Program-made: the position numbers and the translations under genes | The notes under the pieces: generated by a model | Told to the model about the DNA's origin: nothing | The model's input: only the letters and a program-made list of their open reading frames with translations | Databases searched by the model: none | In this document: one piece after another, positions 1-11,812 of the stretch | Numbering within the stretch: position 1 is the stretch's first letter | Layout: each line of letters begins with the position of its first letter | Source of the DNA: Clonostachys chloroleuca | Lineage: Eukaryota; Ascomycota; Sordariomycetes; Hypocreales; Bionectriaceae | NCBI GenBank assembly: GCA_037952775.1 | Contig: JBANAY010000003.1 | Span: 21,886,001 to 21,950,000 of the forward strand | Length of the DNA stretch: 64,000 bases | Direction: 5' to 3'

Positions 1-814
1 TGGCTATGAGAATGGCATCGCGCAGTGCGCTTAGATAGTGGAATTAATGTTTGTGAATATTGCTTTAAAATACAAAGTTAGTTTTATACAAAGGGTTGAC
101 AACTGGAAGTAGACTAACTTCATGAAGTGCATGGAATCCGACAGCGAGTCATTTTGGAGCTTGAAGATCTCGGTTAAGATGAACTATCACGAGCCGTTTT
201 CTTCGATCAATTGCCTAGAAAGAAGTTTCAACTGCCCTCTAATTTCTAGATGAACCAAACTTGGACAAGAATGAATGGCATACTAATGTAGCTATGTGCA
301 TTGTTGGATTTCATTCTTGAGCAATAAAAGGCGTTACTTGTGTGTTCAAGGACAAGGCAGCTTTTCAATAACCCGTGGGCGAAGCTGGACAGCTCAGTTC
401 CCACAGCACGACAAATGCCTTGCAGCAAGAATCGTCACCACTTTCGACTCTATATTTTGAGTAAAAGCATAAGTTACTCTACCATCACCCCTCCCCGAAA
501 AATTATGGTTATTTGTACTCCATTCCTCTCCATTCCTCTCCATGAAACAAACAATCGAAGTAATCCTCATCTTATTAGAGCAAGCACTAAGCCTGTAGCA
601 TAGAAAGGGTTTTGCTACCTTGGGAAATACTCCTTTCGCTTGGAAACACATCTATTGAGGGTTTTCACTAAAGTGACCTTCGCTTACCCATATTTCTTAA
701 AACTGCAGAACAGTCATACTTTGCGCGAGAGTATATTGCCGCAATTAGGACATGAAATTGAGCTTTGTCTTCTCACATATTATATGTGGAACCATATACC
801 ACGGAACCTATGCT
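1..814. other. Intergenic, no supported gene
   Basis: No reading frame here has a plausible start, length or splice structure. A 10-bp motif (cattcctctc) is directly repeated at about 523-542. The right end contains the 3' end of the minus-strand cupin gene. Confidence 0.5.
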
Positions 815-1496
815 CTACCTATGCTCTTCTTGAAGAGATTTCCCCTGAACCTGGAAAGTGCCGCAAGGCAAGACCACAGCTAAGACCCGAGCTCGAACGG
901 TATCAGACGCGTTGATCCATCGATGCATGGTAGCTCGTTGAATGATGTGATCCTGCAAGTGAGGAAGCGATTCTTAGTTCAGCGTTGCATAAGAGAAACA
1001 TACGGCTGAAATTTGCTCGTAGAAGATCGAAGCTACTTACACCTGACTTGAGCAAGACTCTCTGACCGCTATCAAGCTCGTGGATCACCTCTCCCTCAAT
1101 GCATGTCGAGATGTCGAGAGATATAGTTCTGTGCATGTGACCAATCGCGCCTGGATCAATAGATAAGTTGACTACATTTGCGCCTCCCAGCGCCGTCTCG
1201 GGATACCGAACAGAGTCTTCGGCGGGTATTATTATCTCACCACGTGTTGAGCTGGCCGTGGTGTCTTTCGACAGATATGCTTTGAGATCCGAATCCCCGT
1301 CGAGATTGGCTGGTAGTTGCGTTGTTGCGAACGACCGTGATGCCTCTCCAAAGCCCGGCACCTGGGAATATTTCAGTTCTGGCACGTCGAGGTAGATGCT
1401 CTGTCCAGTGCCAGTATCATGCCCAGTGATGTATCGTCTGACTGGTCGAGGGTCGCGTTTGGCTTCGTCGGCACAAATTGAGTCGCCAGCCATCAT
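815..1496 (-). CDS. Small single-domain cupin protein
   Basis: Two exons, 1041-1496 and 815-952, joined across an 88-bp intron (GTAAGT to CAG), give 197 residues. The start is the first of two adjacent ATGs; upstream in-frame sequence has only a TTG. Cupin motif 1 is visible as PGAIGHMH with the metal-type His-x-His at residues 120 and 122, followed by a Glu-rich strand (IEGEVIHEL). Motif 2 is GDHIIQRATMHRW, with His162, and lies just across the splice junction, which supports the intron. Family members of this size include small dioxygenases, isomerases and non-catalytic proteins, so the reaction is not known. It is divergent from the P450 at 2185 and probably belongs to the same pathway (inference). 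Confidence 0.8.
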
Positions 1497-2184
1497 GATA
1501 TTTCCGCACCCGGAAACTGTAAAGCAGAATAAATGATGCCGGATATATATGTCCAAGATATACGAGCAAGATGATAGTGTGTGATACTACCGCCAGCGTC
1601 CTAGCCTCAGCTATTTCGATAGCAAGCGATGACCGAAGTATCTATATATATATATATATATATATGTATAATTTCAGACGATGAAATGCATTTGTCCCCT
1701 CGAAAACAGCTCAAAGATATGCCCCGGGCAGATCGCCAAGTTTGACACGAAGACAGAATATTTTTTGGTACGTTGCACCTCCTCGCGTTTGCTTACTCTG
1801 GGCAAGGCGTAGCTACGACCCAGACGATGCAGGCTTCGACAAACGTCGGTTGTTGTCACATATTCGATCGACTCTGATAGTACTGCCGTATTGTGAGTCG
1901 AGACGGAAGAAACAACAGTTTGGGAGGGGTTTCCGTGTAGGTCCCGGAATTCACGGGGGCCGCCCCGGTGTGGTTCCGACGACGAAGTCTGGGGTAAATG
2001 AGTAAATGAGTCCACGAGCAGTTGTGGGCCGATCGAACACCTTCAGTAAAAGCGATATCTCGAGCCGTAGCTCAAAATAACTGCAAGTGTTTGTTATTTG
2101 ACTCCAGACTTTTTTGACTATAACTTCGTCAGATTGAAACACCCTTGTCTAGGACTGCCTACAATCAATTGGTTCGCCGCGATC
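1497..2184. promoter_or_regulatory. Bidirectional promoter between cupin and P450 genes
   Basis: A 688-bp gap separates two divergent starts, so it should carry both promoters. A pure TA tract sits at 1643-1665, closer to the cupin gene. A GC-rich stretch around 1954-1968 (cgggggccgccccgg) contains CGG and CCG triplets of the kind bound by zinc-cluster regulators, but a binding site is only inferred. Confidence 0.5.
1643..1665. repeat. (TA)n microsatellite
   Basis: Uninterrupted alternating T and A over 23 bases in the shared cupin/P450 promoter. It could act as a poly(dA:dT)-like nucleosome-poor element or simply be a simple repeat. Confidence 0.9.
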
Positions 2185-3935
2185 ATGATCCTGGAACACC
2201 TCGGTTTTGGCTCGCTGAAGATTGTTGGACTTGCGCTGCTAGCTGGTCTTCTCTTCCGTGGAATCCTCAACAAGTATGGTCGTGGATTGCACAATATCCC
2301 GGGGCCATGGATAGCAGGCTTTTCAGACTTGTGGAGGCTGTTTCTCGTCCGTCGCCGTCACGCGCAGGAAGAGCACATCGCGCTGCACCAAAAGTATGGA
2401 CCTATAGTGAGACTCGGTCCCCGAGCGGTGTCCATTGCAGATCCTGATGCAATCAAAATCATCTACAGCCCTAGTGCTGGATGGTCAAAAGTAATTCACG
2501 AATCGTCCATCCAAGGTTGTGGAGTAAAATACTGATCCTTATCTAGTCTCAATTCTATCCGGTGCAGCAAGCCCTTGCAAAGGGCAAAAGGCTGGAGACC
2601 ATGTTCAACACGGCAAACGACAGATATCATGCAAAGCTGCGTCGATCTGTGTCTAATGCATATGCTATGAGCACATTGGTGGCTTTTGAGCCATTCGTCG
2701 ACTCAACCTCAATTGAGTTCCTCAAGCAGCTCAAGACGAGATTTGTAGACAAGCCAGGCGAGTATGGCATATGTGATTTCGGTGCTTGGCTACAATTCTA
2801 TGCCTTTGATGTTATAGGAGAGTTGACATTCTCGAAGAGGCTGGGATTCGTAGAGAAAGGGGCTGACGTCGACAATATTATTCGGGATTTGGAAAGTTTC
2901 CTCGACTACGTCTCTTGGGTAAGCTCCCTCAGAGTCGAAATTAACTCACAGCTGCCAAGGCTTATGCTAACTCAATGAATCACCTGAAGGTCGGACAAAT
3001 ACCCTTTTTGGACAATCTCCTCATTAAGAACCCTCTCAAACTTTGGGCAGCTCAGAGCGGCCTCGTCAATACGAGCGCACCTGTCGCGCAATTTGCGAGA
3101 AAGCACATCACTGAACGCCAGCACGATGAGTCTTTAGGCGGGGAAAAGTCTAAAAGAAGGGATTTCCTCAACAGATTCAGGGAAGCTAGAGCAAAAGATC
3201 CCGACTTCATTACGGAGCAGCTCGTTCTAGCGCTCACCGTCGCCAATATGTTTGCAGGGTCCGACACCACCGGCATCACCATGCGAGCCGTTTTCTACTT
3301 TCTGTTGAAAAATCCCTCCACGATGAATAGTCTCTTGGCGGAGATATCTGAAAAGAGCAAGGCTGGAGGGTTCTCTCGAGAGGACGGCCTTCCGCAGTGG
3401 GAAGAAGTCAGGGACATGCCATACCTAGGCGCCGTGATCAATGAATCCTTACGCTGTCATCCAGCAGTAGGCCTCACAATGGAAAGAATGGTGCCGGCCA
3501 ATGGTGTCAAACTAGCAGGCTACTTTTTACCCGGAGGAACAATTGCTGGCTGCTCCGCTTGGGTGCTTCATCAAGATACCGATGTGTACGGCAAGGATGC
3601 AGCCGATTTTCGCCCGGAACGATGGCTCGAAGCAACTCCGGAACAGCGGCGGAAGATGAACAACACTCTATTTTCGTTCGGTGCCGGAGCAAGAACTTGT
3701 ATTGGCAAGAACATCTCCCTTCTAGAGTTATACAAGCTTGTCCCTGCGATCCTACGGAGATTCGAGGTGAGTCATGTTTAAACCAATTAATGGACAGGAA
3801 GAATACAGCTGATTCATTTTGGACTTCAAGCTCGAGTTGGCTCACCCTAGAGCATCTTGGAAAACGCATAATGCTTGGTTCGTGCGACAAAGAGAATTCT
3901 ACGTCCGGCTGAAGGAAAGAAAGCAAATTCTGTAG
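2185..3935 (+). CDS. Cytochrome P450 monooxygenase
   Basis: Four exons (2185-2490, 2547-2918, 2990-3766, 3831-3935) give 519 residues, normal for a microsomal fungal P450. The start is the first in-frame ATG; residues 1-25 form a membrane anchor, followed by the proline hinge NIPGPW. The I-helix oxygen-binding motif AGSDTT is at 315-320, ExxR (ESLR) at 378-381, FRPERW at 433-438, and the heme loop FSFGAGARTCIG has its Cys ligand at 463. All motifs are intact, so a functional haem-thiolate oxidase in the ER membrane is expected. The general look is that of the pisatin-demethylase-like fungal P450s; the substrate cannot be told. Divergent from the cupin gene and next to an FAH-family gene. Confidence 0.93.
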
Positions 3936-4384
3936 CGGAGTGATGGAAAGGGACTGTAATCAAGATGCTGCGGCTCAGAACTTTGGTCTTTGAAGCCCCT
4001 CAAACTGTTAAATTGACTGAGGCATTTCCTGCCTACCTGTATTACTTGTCTTGTGTACCACATAAAGGAATTATAGGATGAAATCAACTTTCTGGCAGTC
4101 AGATAAAATTCTCCTACATAGGGCAGTTCAATCCTTGAGCTGTTTAATGGACATGTCACCATTAACTAATCCATCTCAAGGTCCTGCACAATTATAGCAT
4201 TCAGTTTCTCATCCAGAAGCCCAAATCATAAGAAGTCACTGATTCAGCGGTAGGAAGCGGCACTATGACCTTTAGAAAAGCCATCTATTCTCTATACTGA
4301 GTACATAGACTTGGACATAAATGCCTTGGCCCATTGCAGATACTAAAAAACTACTCGGTGCTCACAATGTCCGCATCAGAATTG
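3936..4384. other. Convergent 3' intergenic region
   Basis: The region lies between the ends of the P450 (plus) and FAH (minus) genes. It is A/T-rich with no supported coding sequence and presumably holds both polyadenylation regions. Confidence 0.5.
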
Positions 4385-5380
4385 TTATTCAAATACCATT
4401 GTGTTCCTAACGCAACCAAGCCCAGTAATGCTAACCTCTACAACATCTCCGTCACCGAGATATCTTGGCTCCTTCATTCCCATAGCTACCCCTGATGGCG
4501 TTCCTGTCAAAATAACTGTGCCAGATTCGAGGGTTGTTCCTTGACTTAGAAAACTTATAATCTCTTCTACCCCGAAGAGTAAGTCACCTGTGCTAGAACT
4601 CTGGCGCTCTATATCATTGACCAGCGTTCGAAGATGAAGATCAGAGGCGTTGCCAAGAATATCTGGAGACACCATCATTGGGCCTAAAGGTGCAAATCGA
4701 TCGAAGCCCTTACTGAAGCACCATTGAGGTACACCACCGGCTTTTTTGGGATCACGCTGCCACCCACGGCATGACACATCGTTAGATACGCAAAACCCGG
4801 CGACGAATTCTAGCGCGGAACCCTTGGAAATATTCTTCCCGGTCTTGCCGATGATAATGGCCTGGAACTCTCAGTACGAATATCCCATAGTTTAAGCTTT
4901 CTGCCTCCCTTCAAATCCTACCAGCTCGCCTTCGTAATCTATCGTGCCATCCTGCGCAACTTTTGGAATAGGTATATTGTCCTCGAAGCCTGCAATACAT
5001 GTTGATGGCTTGATGAAAAGAGAAGGATATGGCGGTGGCGTGCGCCCTCCTTCTTCGACTGAAAGAATGGTCAGTAATGTGGTTAAGGCTTCGACAAGGT
5101 CACTTTAGCGCTTACTATGCTTGATATAATTAAGTCCGATACATCGAATAATTGGGACATCAGATGGATGCAAGATGTTTCGCAGAGCCTTGACATGGAC
5201 TTTTTCTCCGCGCGTCGTAAGGCTAAAAGGGCCTACACCTTTGTATTCAATTGCGTGAAGGGTGCCACTTGCCAACAGCTGCTCGAGCTCATGGTCCGAC
5301 TGTATACAAGGCTCCCCAAACATCTCCTTTCCATTGTCATCCGCAAACCGGATCAGTCTTTTCCAGGCTTGTGCAGACAT
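4385..5380 (-). CDS. Fumarylacetoacetate hydrolase (FAH) family protein
   Basis: Three exons (5116-5380, 4922-5058, 4385-4861) with introns of 57 and 60 bp encode 292 residues. Conserved FAH-fold segments are in order: CIGLNYIKH, then EEGGRTPPPYPSLFIKPS, the metal-binding DYEGEL, IIIGKTGKNIS, SNDVS, and near the C-terminus LTGTPSGVAMG with LGDGDVVEV. The DYEGEL Glu residues and the preceding intron junction KH-IEEGG fit the family well. Members hydrolyse C-C bonds of 1,3-diketo acids or decarboxylate oxaloacetate, using Mg2+; the fungal subgroup of about 290 residues is usually cytosolic or mitochondrial, with substrates mostly unknown. Divergent from the dicarboxylate carrier, which suggests a linked function (inference). 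Confidence 0.9.
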
Positions 5381-5984
5381 TGGTCCATGAATGAATCACA
5401 AGAAAGGCTACGCCGACGAGGTCACTGTTTGAACACTGAGATTGTCGTTATGGTTCATGGAATTTCTATAACTGTGACCTTGCGGGTGGGTGGCGGACCC
5501 TTTCCGAGGTTTCGGGGTAGGCTCCGGTGGCCACCGTAGAAATATGCGATGTCTTGCGCACTGCGGTTACATATCTAGAAGACAAAGGAAAACAATCCGG
5601 ACTTGTACTGCCTTCCGTCGGATCTAGTTCCTCGTGGGTAAGCAGCCTGTGAACATCACAAACTTGCCTTGAAGGAATCTGTACCGCACTTGTCAGGATG
5701 TACTACATGCACTGCACTTACGGACCAACCACGGACAATCGCGACAAAACTTAAACACTTAGCCGAAGTCCGGCAGGGTTTTAGCAGTGGCAAGAGCGAT
5801 GTTGGGTTGATTCAATTTGACTCAAATGATAAAGTGGCAGCTCTAATCTATGACGACTGTTGACAGATAGCAATAGTAAATACTTGCATTGTGACTCGAT
5901 CACTATGGACACGCCTCTATCCTGAACGTGGATTATGGCCTGACTCATTCCATCAATGCCTAAATTCCCTCACATTTGCTTACA
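5381..5984. promoter_or_regulatory. Bidirectional promoter between FAH and carrier genes
   Basis: A 604-bp gap lies between two divergent ATGs. A GC-rich block at about 5480-5537 (gggtgggtggcggac, tccggtggccacc) stands out from flanking sequence and holds CGG/CCG triplets. No coding sequence is supported. Confidence 0.45.
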
Positions 5985-6915
5985 ATGGAATATCCGTTCT
6001 GGTTCGGCGGGAGTGCAAGCTCCATGGCGACATTGCTCACGCATCCTCTGGATCTTGGTGAGTTGAGCTCGTCCAAGACGCCAAAGTGATCTAACGAGTT
6101 GCATAGTCAAGGTGCGCTTACAAGCAACCCCAAACGCGCAACAGGCATGTACGTCTGGTACAATGCATCGCATTCTACTCACCGAGGGGTTCACTGGTCT
6201 TTATTCGGGCCTCAGTGCGGCACTACTTCGTCAAATGACATACTCGACCGTTCGATTTGGAGTGTATGAGGATTTGAAGATCCGACTGAGAGCCTGTAGA
6301 CCGGGCGAGAAGGACTTGGGTTCCATGCTGATCCCTCTTTCTGCGTTCTCAGGCTTCATCGCCGGTGTTGTTGGTAATCCAGCCGATATTGTAAATGTGA
6401 GGATGCAATCAGACAAAGCTAAGCTTCTCCGGGACCAGACAAGATATAGACACGTCTTCGATGGCTTGGTACAAATAACAAGGAAAGAAGGCCCTCTCAG
6501 CGGCCTCTTTCGAGGCGTCGGTGCCAATGCAACACGGGTATCTCTGATGAATTCATCGCAACTAGTGTCCTATGACATATGCAAATTGTACTTCCTCCGC
6601 AATTTCGGCATGGGAGATAGTGCGGCTAATCACCTCGTCTCTTCAGCTGTGGCGGGCATGATCGCAACAACAATATGTTCTCCCGTGGACGTGGTGAAAA
6701 CGCGTGTTATGAGCTCGTCGGGCCCGCAGGGGATATGGAATGTTTTGCGGGCCTCTACGTTGAGAGAAGGGCCTGCTTGGATATTCAAAGGATGGTTTCC
6801 AAGTTTCATGCGTCTAGGCCCACAAACTGTTCTGACGATGATGTTTTTTGAGCAGCATAAGAGTATATACTCGAGATTTCACTGTAATTTAGCAAGCAAG
6901 ACGCCCTCACTATAA
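5985..6915 (+). CDS. Mitochondrial dicarboxylate carrier, DIC1-like
   Basis: Exons 5985-6057 and 6107-6915, joined over a 49-bp intron, give 293 residues, the usual length for the mitochondrial carrier family. The three repeats each show the PxD/ExxK/R signature: PLDLVKVR, PADIVNVR and PVDVVKTR. Segments such as WFGGSASSMATLLTHP, GLYSGLSAALLRQ, TVRFGVYEDLK and GWFPSFMRLGP closely match the dicarboxylate (malate/succinate-phosphate) exchanger subfamily typified by yeast Dic1. The product should sit in the inner mitochondrial membrane. A housekeeping DIC1 normally lies elsewhere in the genome, so this may be a pathway-dedicated paralogue; that is inference. It is head-to-head with the FAH gene. 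Confidence 0.92.
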
Positions 6916-7464
6916 CGAGCTATTCGAGAATGCAGCGGAGTGTCAATCTCATCAGCGGCAGAGTAACAGGGACAATAGATCCAAGCTTGATTCGGAGGTT
7001 CAGATTTCAGTAGCTTCTGTCATGGAATAAATGTATTCACAGGTCAAGGATTGCTCGGAAGCAAGATCTTGGGCGTGATCCAAGCATGGCTCTAGACCAC
7101 GGGGGTCAAGAGCTTGGCTATCATATCATGTCGCTCAACGGAGCAGGGGTATGACTACAGCTGTGAAGAAGCAAGGCAAATTTAAGCTCATGCGCCGCTG
7201 TATTCCGAAGATACGAGCACAGGTGACTAGATGGCTACTGGGCACTATAACGCAGTCCAAATAACGGAATCAGATCCGGCGGGTCCTTGTAGGCGCATCC
7301 ACCTCCTCATTACCCCGGATTTGTCCCCCGTGGGGTCGCTCTTGTGAAGGTGGAATCGCGCACCAACATTGAAAGCTTATAAAAGGAGATGCCTTTGCGT
7401 TCACGGTTCGGTTGCTATAGAGCACTTCAATTACAAATGCCATTCTAGAGAACAGCCCGCAGCT
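6916..7464. promoter_or_regulatory. Upstream region of the MFS gene
   Basis: Between the carrier stop and the MFS start. A TATA-like sequence (cttataaaag, about 7377-7386) lies some 80 bp before the ATG, downstream of GC-rich blocks near 7265-7345. No gene is seen. Confidence 0.45.
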
Positions 7465-9208
7465 ATGAGCGAAAAACCCGAGACCTCACATCGGGAGTCC
7501 CAGAAGTCTGAAGGCCTTGTGACGGCGCTCCCTGACACACTTCGGAGAGATGGCGGTTTGTTGCTGGATGCTGAGGGTCTCAAGAGGCAAGATGAACAAG
7601 TTTCTCTCAAGTTTGCTTCTGATGGACATGTGAGCTGGCTCCTCTTGGCGATCCAAGGACGTCATCTCTGACTCTTATCTCATATAGACCGTGCTCCTCC
7701 CTCAACCCACCGATAACACCTGTGATCCTTTGAATTGGTCGTGGACAAAAAAGCATCTAGTTCTTTTTACAGTTGCATGGGCCGCATTGACAGCTGATGT
7801 CACCGCGACAGCTGGATCGGCCATTATCTTCCCACAGGCTGCGCAGTGGCACATCACTCCTAATCGAGCAAATGATCCCAACGCCATAGCGGTCCTTCTC
7901 AAGTAAAGCATTTCTAACAGTTATTATCCGGAGAAGTACGCTTACACCTCTGATAGTGGTATTGGTGGTCTGATTTGGGTGCCAGTGAGCTCCATCTGGG
8001 GCCGCGGACCGGTACTCTTCTGGACAACCGTCTTCGGCTTCGGCTTCCAGATCGGCAGCGCGTGCTCGACCGAATACGAAACCTATTATGCTATGCGAGT
8101 CGTCTCTGCATTGTTCCTCACCAGTGGTCAAGTCATATCTATTGCTTTTCTCAAAGACATCTTCTTCTTCCACGAACGAGCTCGCAAGATCGGCCTCTGG
8201 GCAGTGCTCTACATCGCCTCCCCCTATCTTGGACCCTGTCTCGCCAATTTCATCATTGCGGCGACGCACCACTGGCCACATGTCTACTGGATGTGCTCTG
8301 GATTCGCTGGCATCCAGCTTCTGCTCGTGCTAGCCTTCGCGGACGAGACATGGTACAACCGCGATATTCCTGATTCGCAACAGCCCATACGGCCTGGAGG
8401 CCTGGGGCGATTATGGAGACTGACCGGTGTTTGGGGATTCCGGTACCATAGTGGTTACTTCCCTTCGACTACCTCCGTTTGTAAACGGTTTTTCTCGACA
8501 ATCACAAAGCCCGCTTTCTTTCTGATATGCTTGTCATAGTAGGAGTCTAGCTAGGCACGACTTGTAGGATTATGGGCTGACTGGTTTCTTAGCTTCCTCT
8601 GCTTCGCCTGGGCAATTGGCATCAATATCTCAACGAACCTCCTGCTAGCAACACCTCAAGAAGCTGGCGGCTATGGTCTATCTACCACCACGATTGGCTA
8701 CGTCTACTTTGTCAATATAGGCGGTGTATTCATTGGTGAAATTTTCGGCCACTTCTTTAATGACTACATGGCACGTCGCTACGTAAAGCGCCATAATGGC
8801 GTTTTCGAATCCGAGGTCCGCCTCTGGACTGTCTACATCTCCGTAGCACTGATGATTCCTGCGCTCATACTCATTGGCCAGTCTTTGGAGAATACTCTAC
8901 CGCTCGTCGCTGTCATCTTCGGTCTGGGCATCTTCACGACTGGTGTCATGATCAATTCCGTTGCTGTCACGGCATACGCGTTAGACTCATATCCAACAGT
9001 TCCGGCGGAACTTAGTGGATGGCTGAACTTTGCGAGGACCGTCGGCGGGTTCGCGGTGGGCTATTTCCAGCAGCCGTGGTCGGAGAGAGTCGGTGCAGAT
9101 GCGAGCTTCGGAACGCAGGCTGCAATTGTGGCAGTTGCAACTATTCCGGTAATCGTGGTCCATCGCTATGGTGCCGGGATTAGGCAGAAATACGGGTCAA
9201 CTGGCTAA
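7465..9208 (+). CDS. MFS transporter
   Basis: Four exons (7465-7629, 7688-7902, 7957-8538, 8593-9208) with introns of 54-58 bp give 525 residues. A hydrophilic N-terminus of about 75 residues precedes the first membrane segment (HLVLFTVAWAALTADVTAT). Loop 2-3 motif A is poorly conserved (VPVSSIWGRGPVLFW). Further helices are clear in exons 3 and 4, for example FLCFAWAIGINIS and LPLVAVIFGLGIFTTGVM, for about 12 in all. The pattern PxxYGL/IGYVYFVN and LNFARTVGGF resembles fungal 12-TM MFS proteins near polyamine or drug transporters. Substrate and direction are unknown; its place in the block suggests uptake or export of the pathway compound. Confidence 0.88.
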
Positions 9209-9947
9209 GGAAGAAACATGAATGAATCTGAAGATGGCCCATGTGGCTGCAGAAGTGTACTTGGATTAGCCTACCCTATAGATCTAGAGGAGGGCGAAGA
9301 AGCAGACGGGGTGGACGGAGGGGGCAGATGGAGGGTCTGGGTGGTGTCGAGGACGGCCATGATTGCTGGCGGTTGGCCAAGCTCCCTGCCGTGAGTGCCT
9401 TTAACTCATTACCGAGGATACAAGCGCGGCCCCTAGATGAGCTCTGGCTGATTGCTTCTGGGCGGCTCTGCGTCACAGCATGCAGGACATGGGCAATCTA
9501 GGGTATTTTCAATTGGTATACCATCATTAAGGTGTTGATTCAAGGCGCTGTCTTGTAGAGGGGCTATGGATGGGCTATGGAACGTACAAATAATCGTGTT
9601 CCAGGTTTCAGTTTTCCATGTAGAGCATACCTAAAACTAAAACCGGACAAACAAGTGGATGGAAAGGCAGGGCTTGTAGGAGATGCGGACAAAGGCTACG
9701 TAGCTAAACGCACTGGCCCTCTGAGGCGCATCCTCGGTCCTTCTCTCGGATGCTGTCAGCCACAGATGTTGGAAAAGGATGTAGATCATACCTGGGAGCA
9801 GAGTAGCGTCCTGCGCCACGTATTTCGTTTCGTATCCCGAGTCTTGAACTAATTACTAAATTAGGGGGCTGAAGACAAAAAATCCTCCTTCTCCACGAGT
9901 CACACTCATAGACAATATCGTCAGGTACCCGAAGGCGACCTCGCTCC
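9209..9947. other. Intergenic region before the PF11951 regulator
   Basis: Contains the MFS terminator region and the regulator promoter. Short frames around 9241-9501 and 9577-9852 have no recognisable protein features. A 5' exon of the next gene could lie here, but none is supported. Confidence 0.4.
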
Positions 9948-11812
9948 ATGGAACAGTGGGCAGCGCTCCTGCCGGTGACCACGCGTGACCCGGAATCTTC
10001 CTGCGTAGTCCCTGGTCGACCTAATTCTACTCGCCATGCAGGGGCTCATACTGGGCATGCTAGAGGTGTTCTGACCCCTCGTCCGCTCATAGCGGGGCGA
10101 GAAGTGATGGTTGCCCACGGCGGTAAAACGGGCGGCTGCGTACAGACTCGGGCTTCTCATTCCGCTGACCCGACACAGAAGAATGAGGGAATACGTTCGA
10201 GACGGTCATCACAGCTAAGACTAGAGCGTATACCGAGCTCAAGAAGCTGGGACCCTTTCAATGCACTCAGTGTTCTGCAAGTATCCAAGACAGAGCGTTT
10301 TATGCTTAATTATGGTGAGAAAGTGGATCCTGCAATACTTGATTCTATTACGGCCGGTGCAAATGATGACGGGTTGCTAACGAATCACCATGAGATTGGG
10401 GACTTTAGCGTACACGAGGAGCTGGGCAGTCTGGGGCGACGATTTTGTCCAGGCATGGATGGGATGCACGATGGAATCCCGCGCCGCCTTTTACGTTCAG
10501 ATCTTCGCAGCATCCTCCCACTACCAACTTCAGCGTCGCGGCGCCCTGTCTTCGGCGGATCCTTTGGTTACCATACGACAGCGCAGTAAGGCCCTGGCCA
10601 TAGAGAAGCTACGGAGTGAGGTTGAAGTGCAGCTAAGGTATCCGTCCAAACCTGTGCCCGATGCTCTTATGATGACGATTTTCACCCTCGCCGTGCACGA
10701 TAGTATCGATGTTTCCTCGTCGATCGGAGATAGCCTCGAAGGTGGGATGGAAGAAGCGGTAGTGCCCATTGGGTATTTGGCAAAGTGTCGAGACATGCAA
10801 ATTTACTCTTGGGTCCATTTTGGGAAGGAGCACATGGATATGCTTGTCAAACTCTTCGAACAAAGCGGCGGCATGACTGCGATCAATGGTTCTTTGTTTA
10901 GTATCGTTCTTCCCCTGTAAGGCTTTTCTTTCTTGCGCAAGCCCCGACTCGGTCTTTGGTGACCCGCAGCTAACCATCTGTGATGAAACCTTGTTGTTCA
11001 GACTTGACTTGATTTATTCTGCCAGAAATGACCTGTCGCCAAGAGTTCCGTGCCAGTGGGGGCTACGGAATTTGCGACATCCCAAGGCGTGGCGACCAGA
11101 CGACAAGGCTATTGAGATGCTCCTCGTCGCCGGCTCTTACTTTGGACAGCCAAAGAAGGACTCACTAACCTCGTCGGGGTTGAGATTAGACAGGCAGATG
11201 TGCGAAACAGTTTCTGTCTTAGCAGGATGTTCCGTCGTCCTAGATCACATCCAGCGAGTCGGCCCTGAAGTTGTTATGGATCCTCATTTGTGGATGGGCA
11301 ACTGCAACTGGGCTTGTCATAAATTACTCTCTCTAGGTGCCCTGTTACCGGCGACCAGAGAGATTTATTCAGAGCCTGAAGGAGAGGAGAAAAGAGCACT
11401 AGACGTCAGCGCATACTGCTCCGAGCTCTGCCGTCTGGCAGCCCTTCTTTACTTTGACCAGATCATCTTTCCTACCTTCAATCCTCAAGCGGAGATCAAG
11501 TCTCGTCTCACAGGCAGATTACTAGACCTTCTCGAGGCTGTCCAAGAAGGGATTGATAGTCATGAATGGGCCATGGTGTGCGACTTAGCTCGTTGGGCTG
11601 CGCTAATAGGCGCCATATCATCTATGGCTGTTGGCCTTACAGTCATGGATCGATACGTAACCTTTATAGCTAACCATTGTATGGGGGATGCGATGTATTG
11701 GGGCTGGGAAGCTGTTAGAGAGCGACTGGTATCGTTTCTTTGGGTCCAGAACCTTGACCAACGAGGGCAAAAGATCTGGCAAAGAACTTGCGAGACAATC
11801 AAGTTGAAGTAG
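9948..11812 (+). CDS. Fungal-specific transcription factor, PF11951 type
   Basis: Best model: exons 9948-10314, 10409-10916 and 11002-11812, introns of 94 and 85 bp, 561 residues. The segment SWDPFNALSVLQVSKTE, then the helical part (FYVQIFAASSHYQLQRRG, QSGGMTAINGSL) and the long helical C-terminus follow the Fungal_trans_2 / tachykinin-type regulator pattern. No CxxC zinc-cluster pattern is visible in the N-terminal 120 residues, as in many proteins of this group. The first exon is the weakest part: its N-terminus is low in family likeness and the true start may differ. As the only intact regulator next to the cupin-P450-FAH-carrier-MFS block, it is a candidate pathway activator. Confidence 0.7.

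Noticed and set aside
1497..7464. CCGGA boxes in each promoter of the left block as a shared operator
   Set aside because: A five-base motif is expected about once per 600 bp by chance on both strands; no longer shared word was seen.
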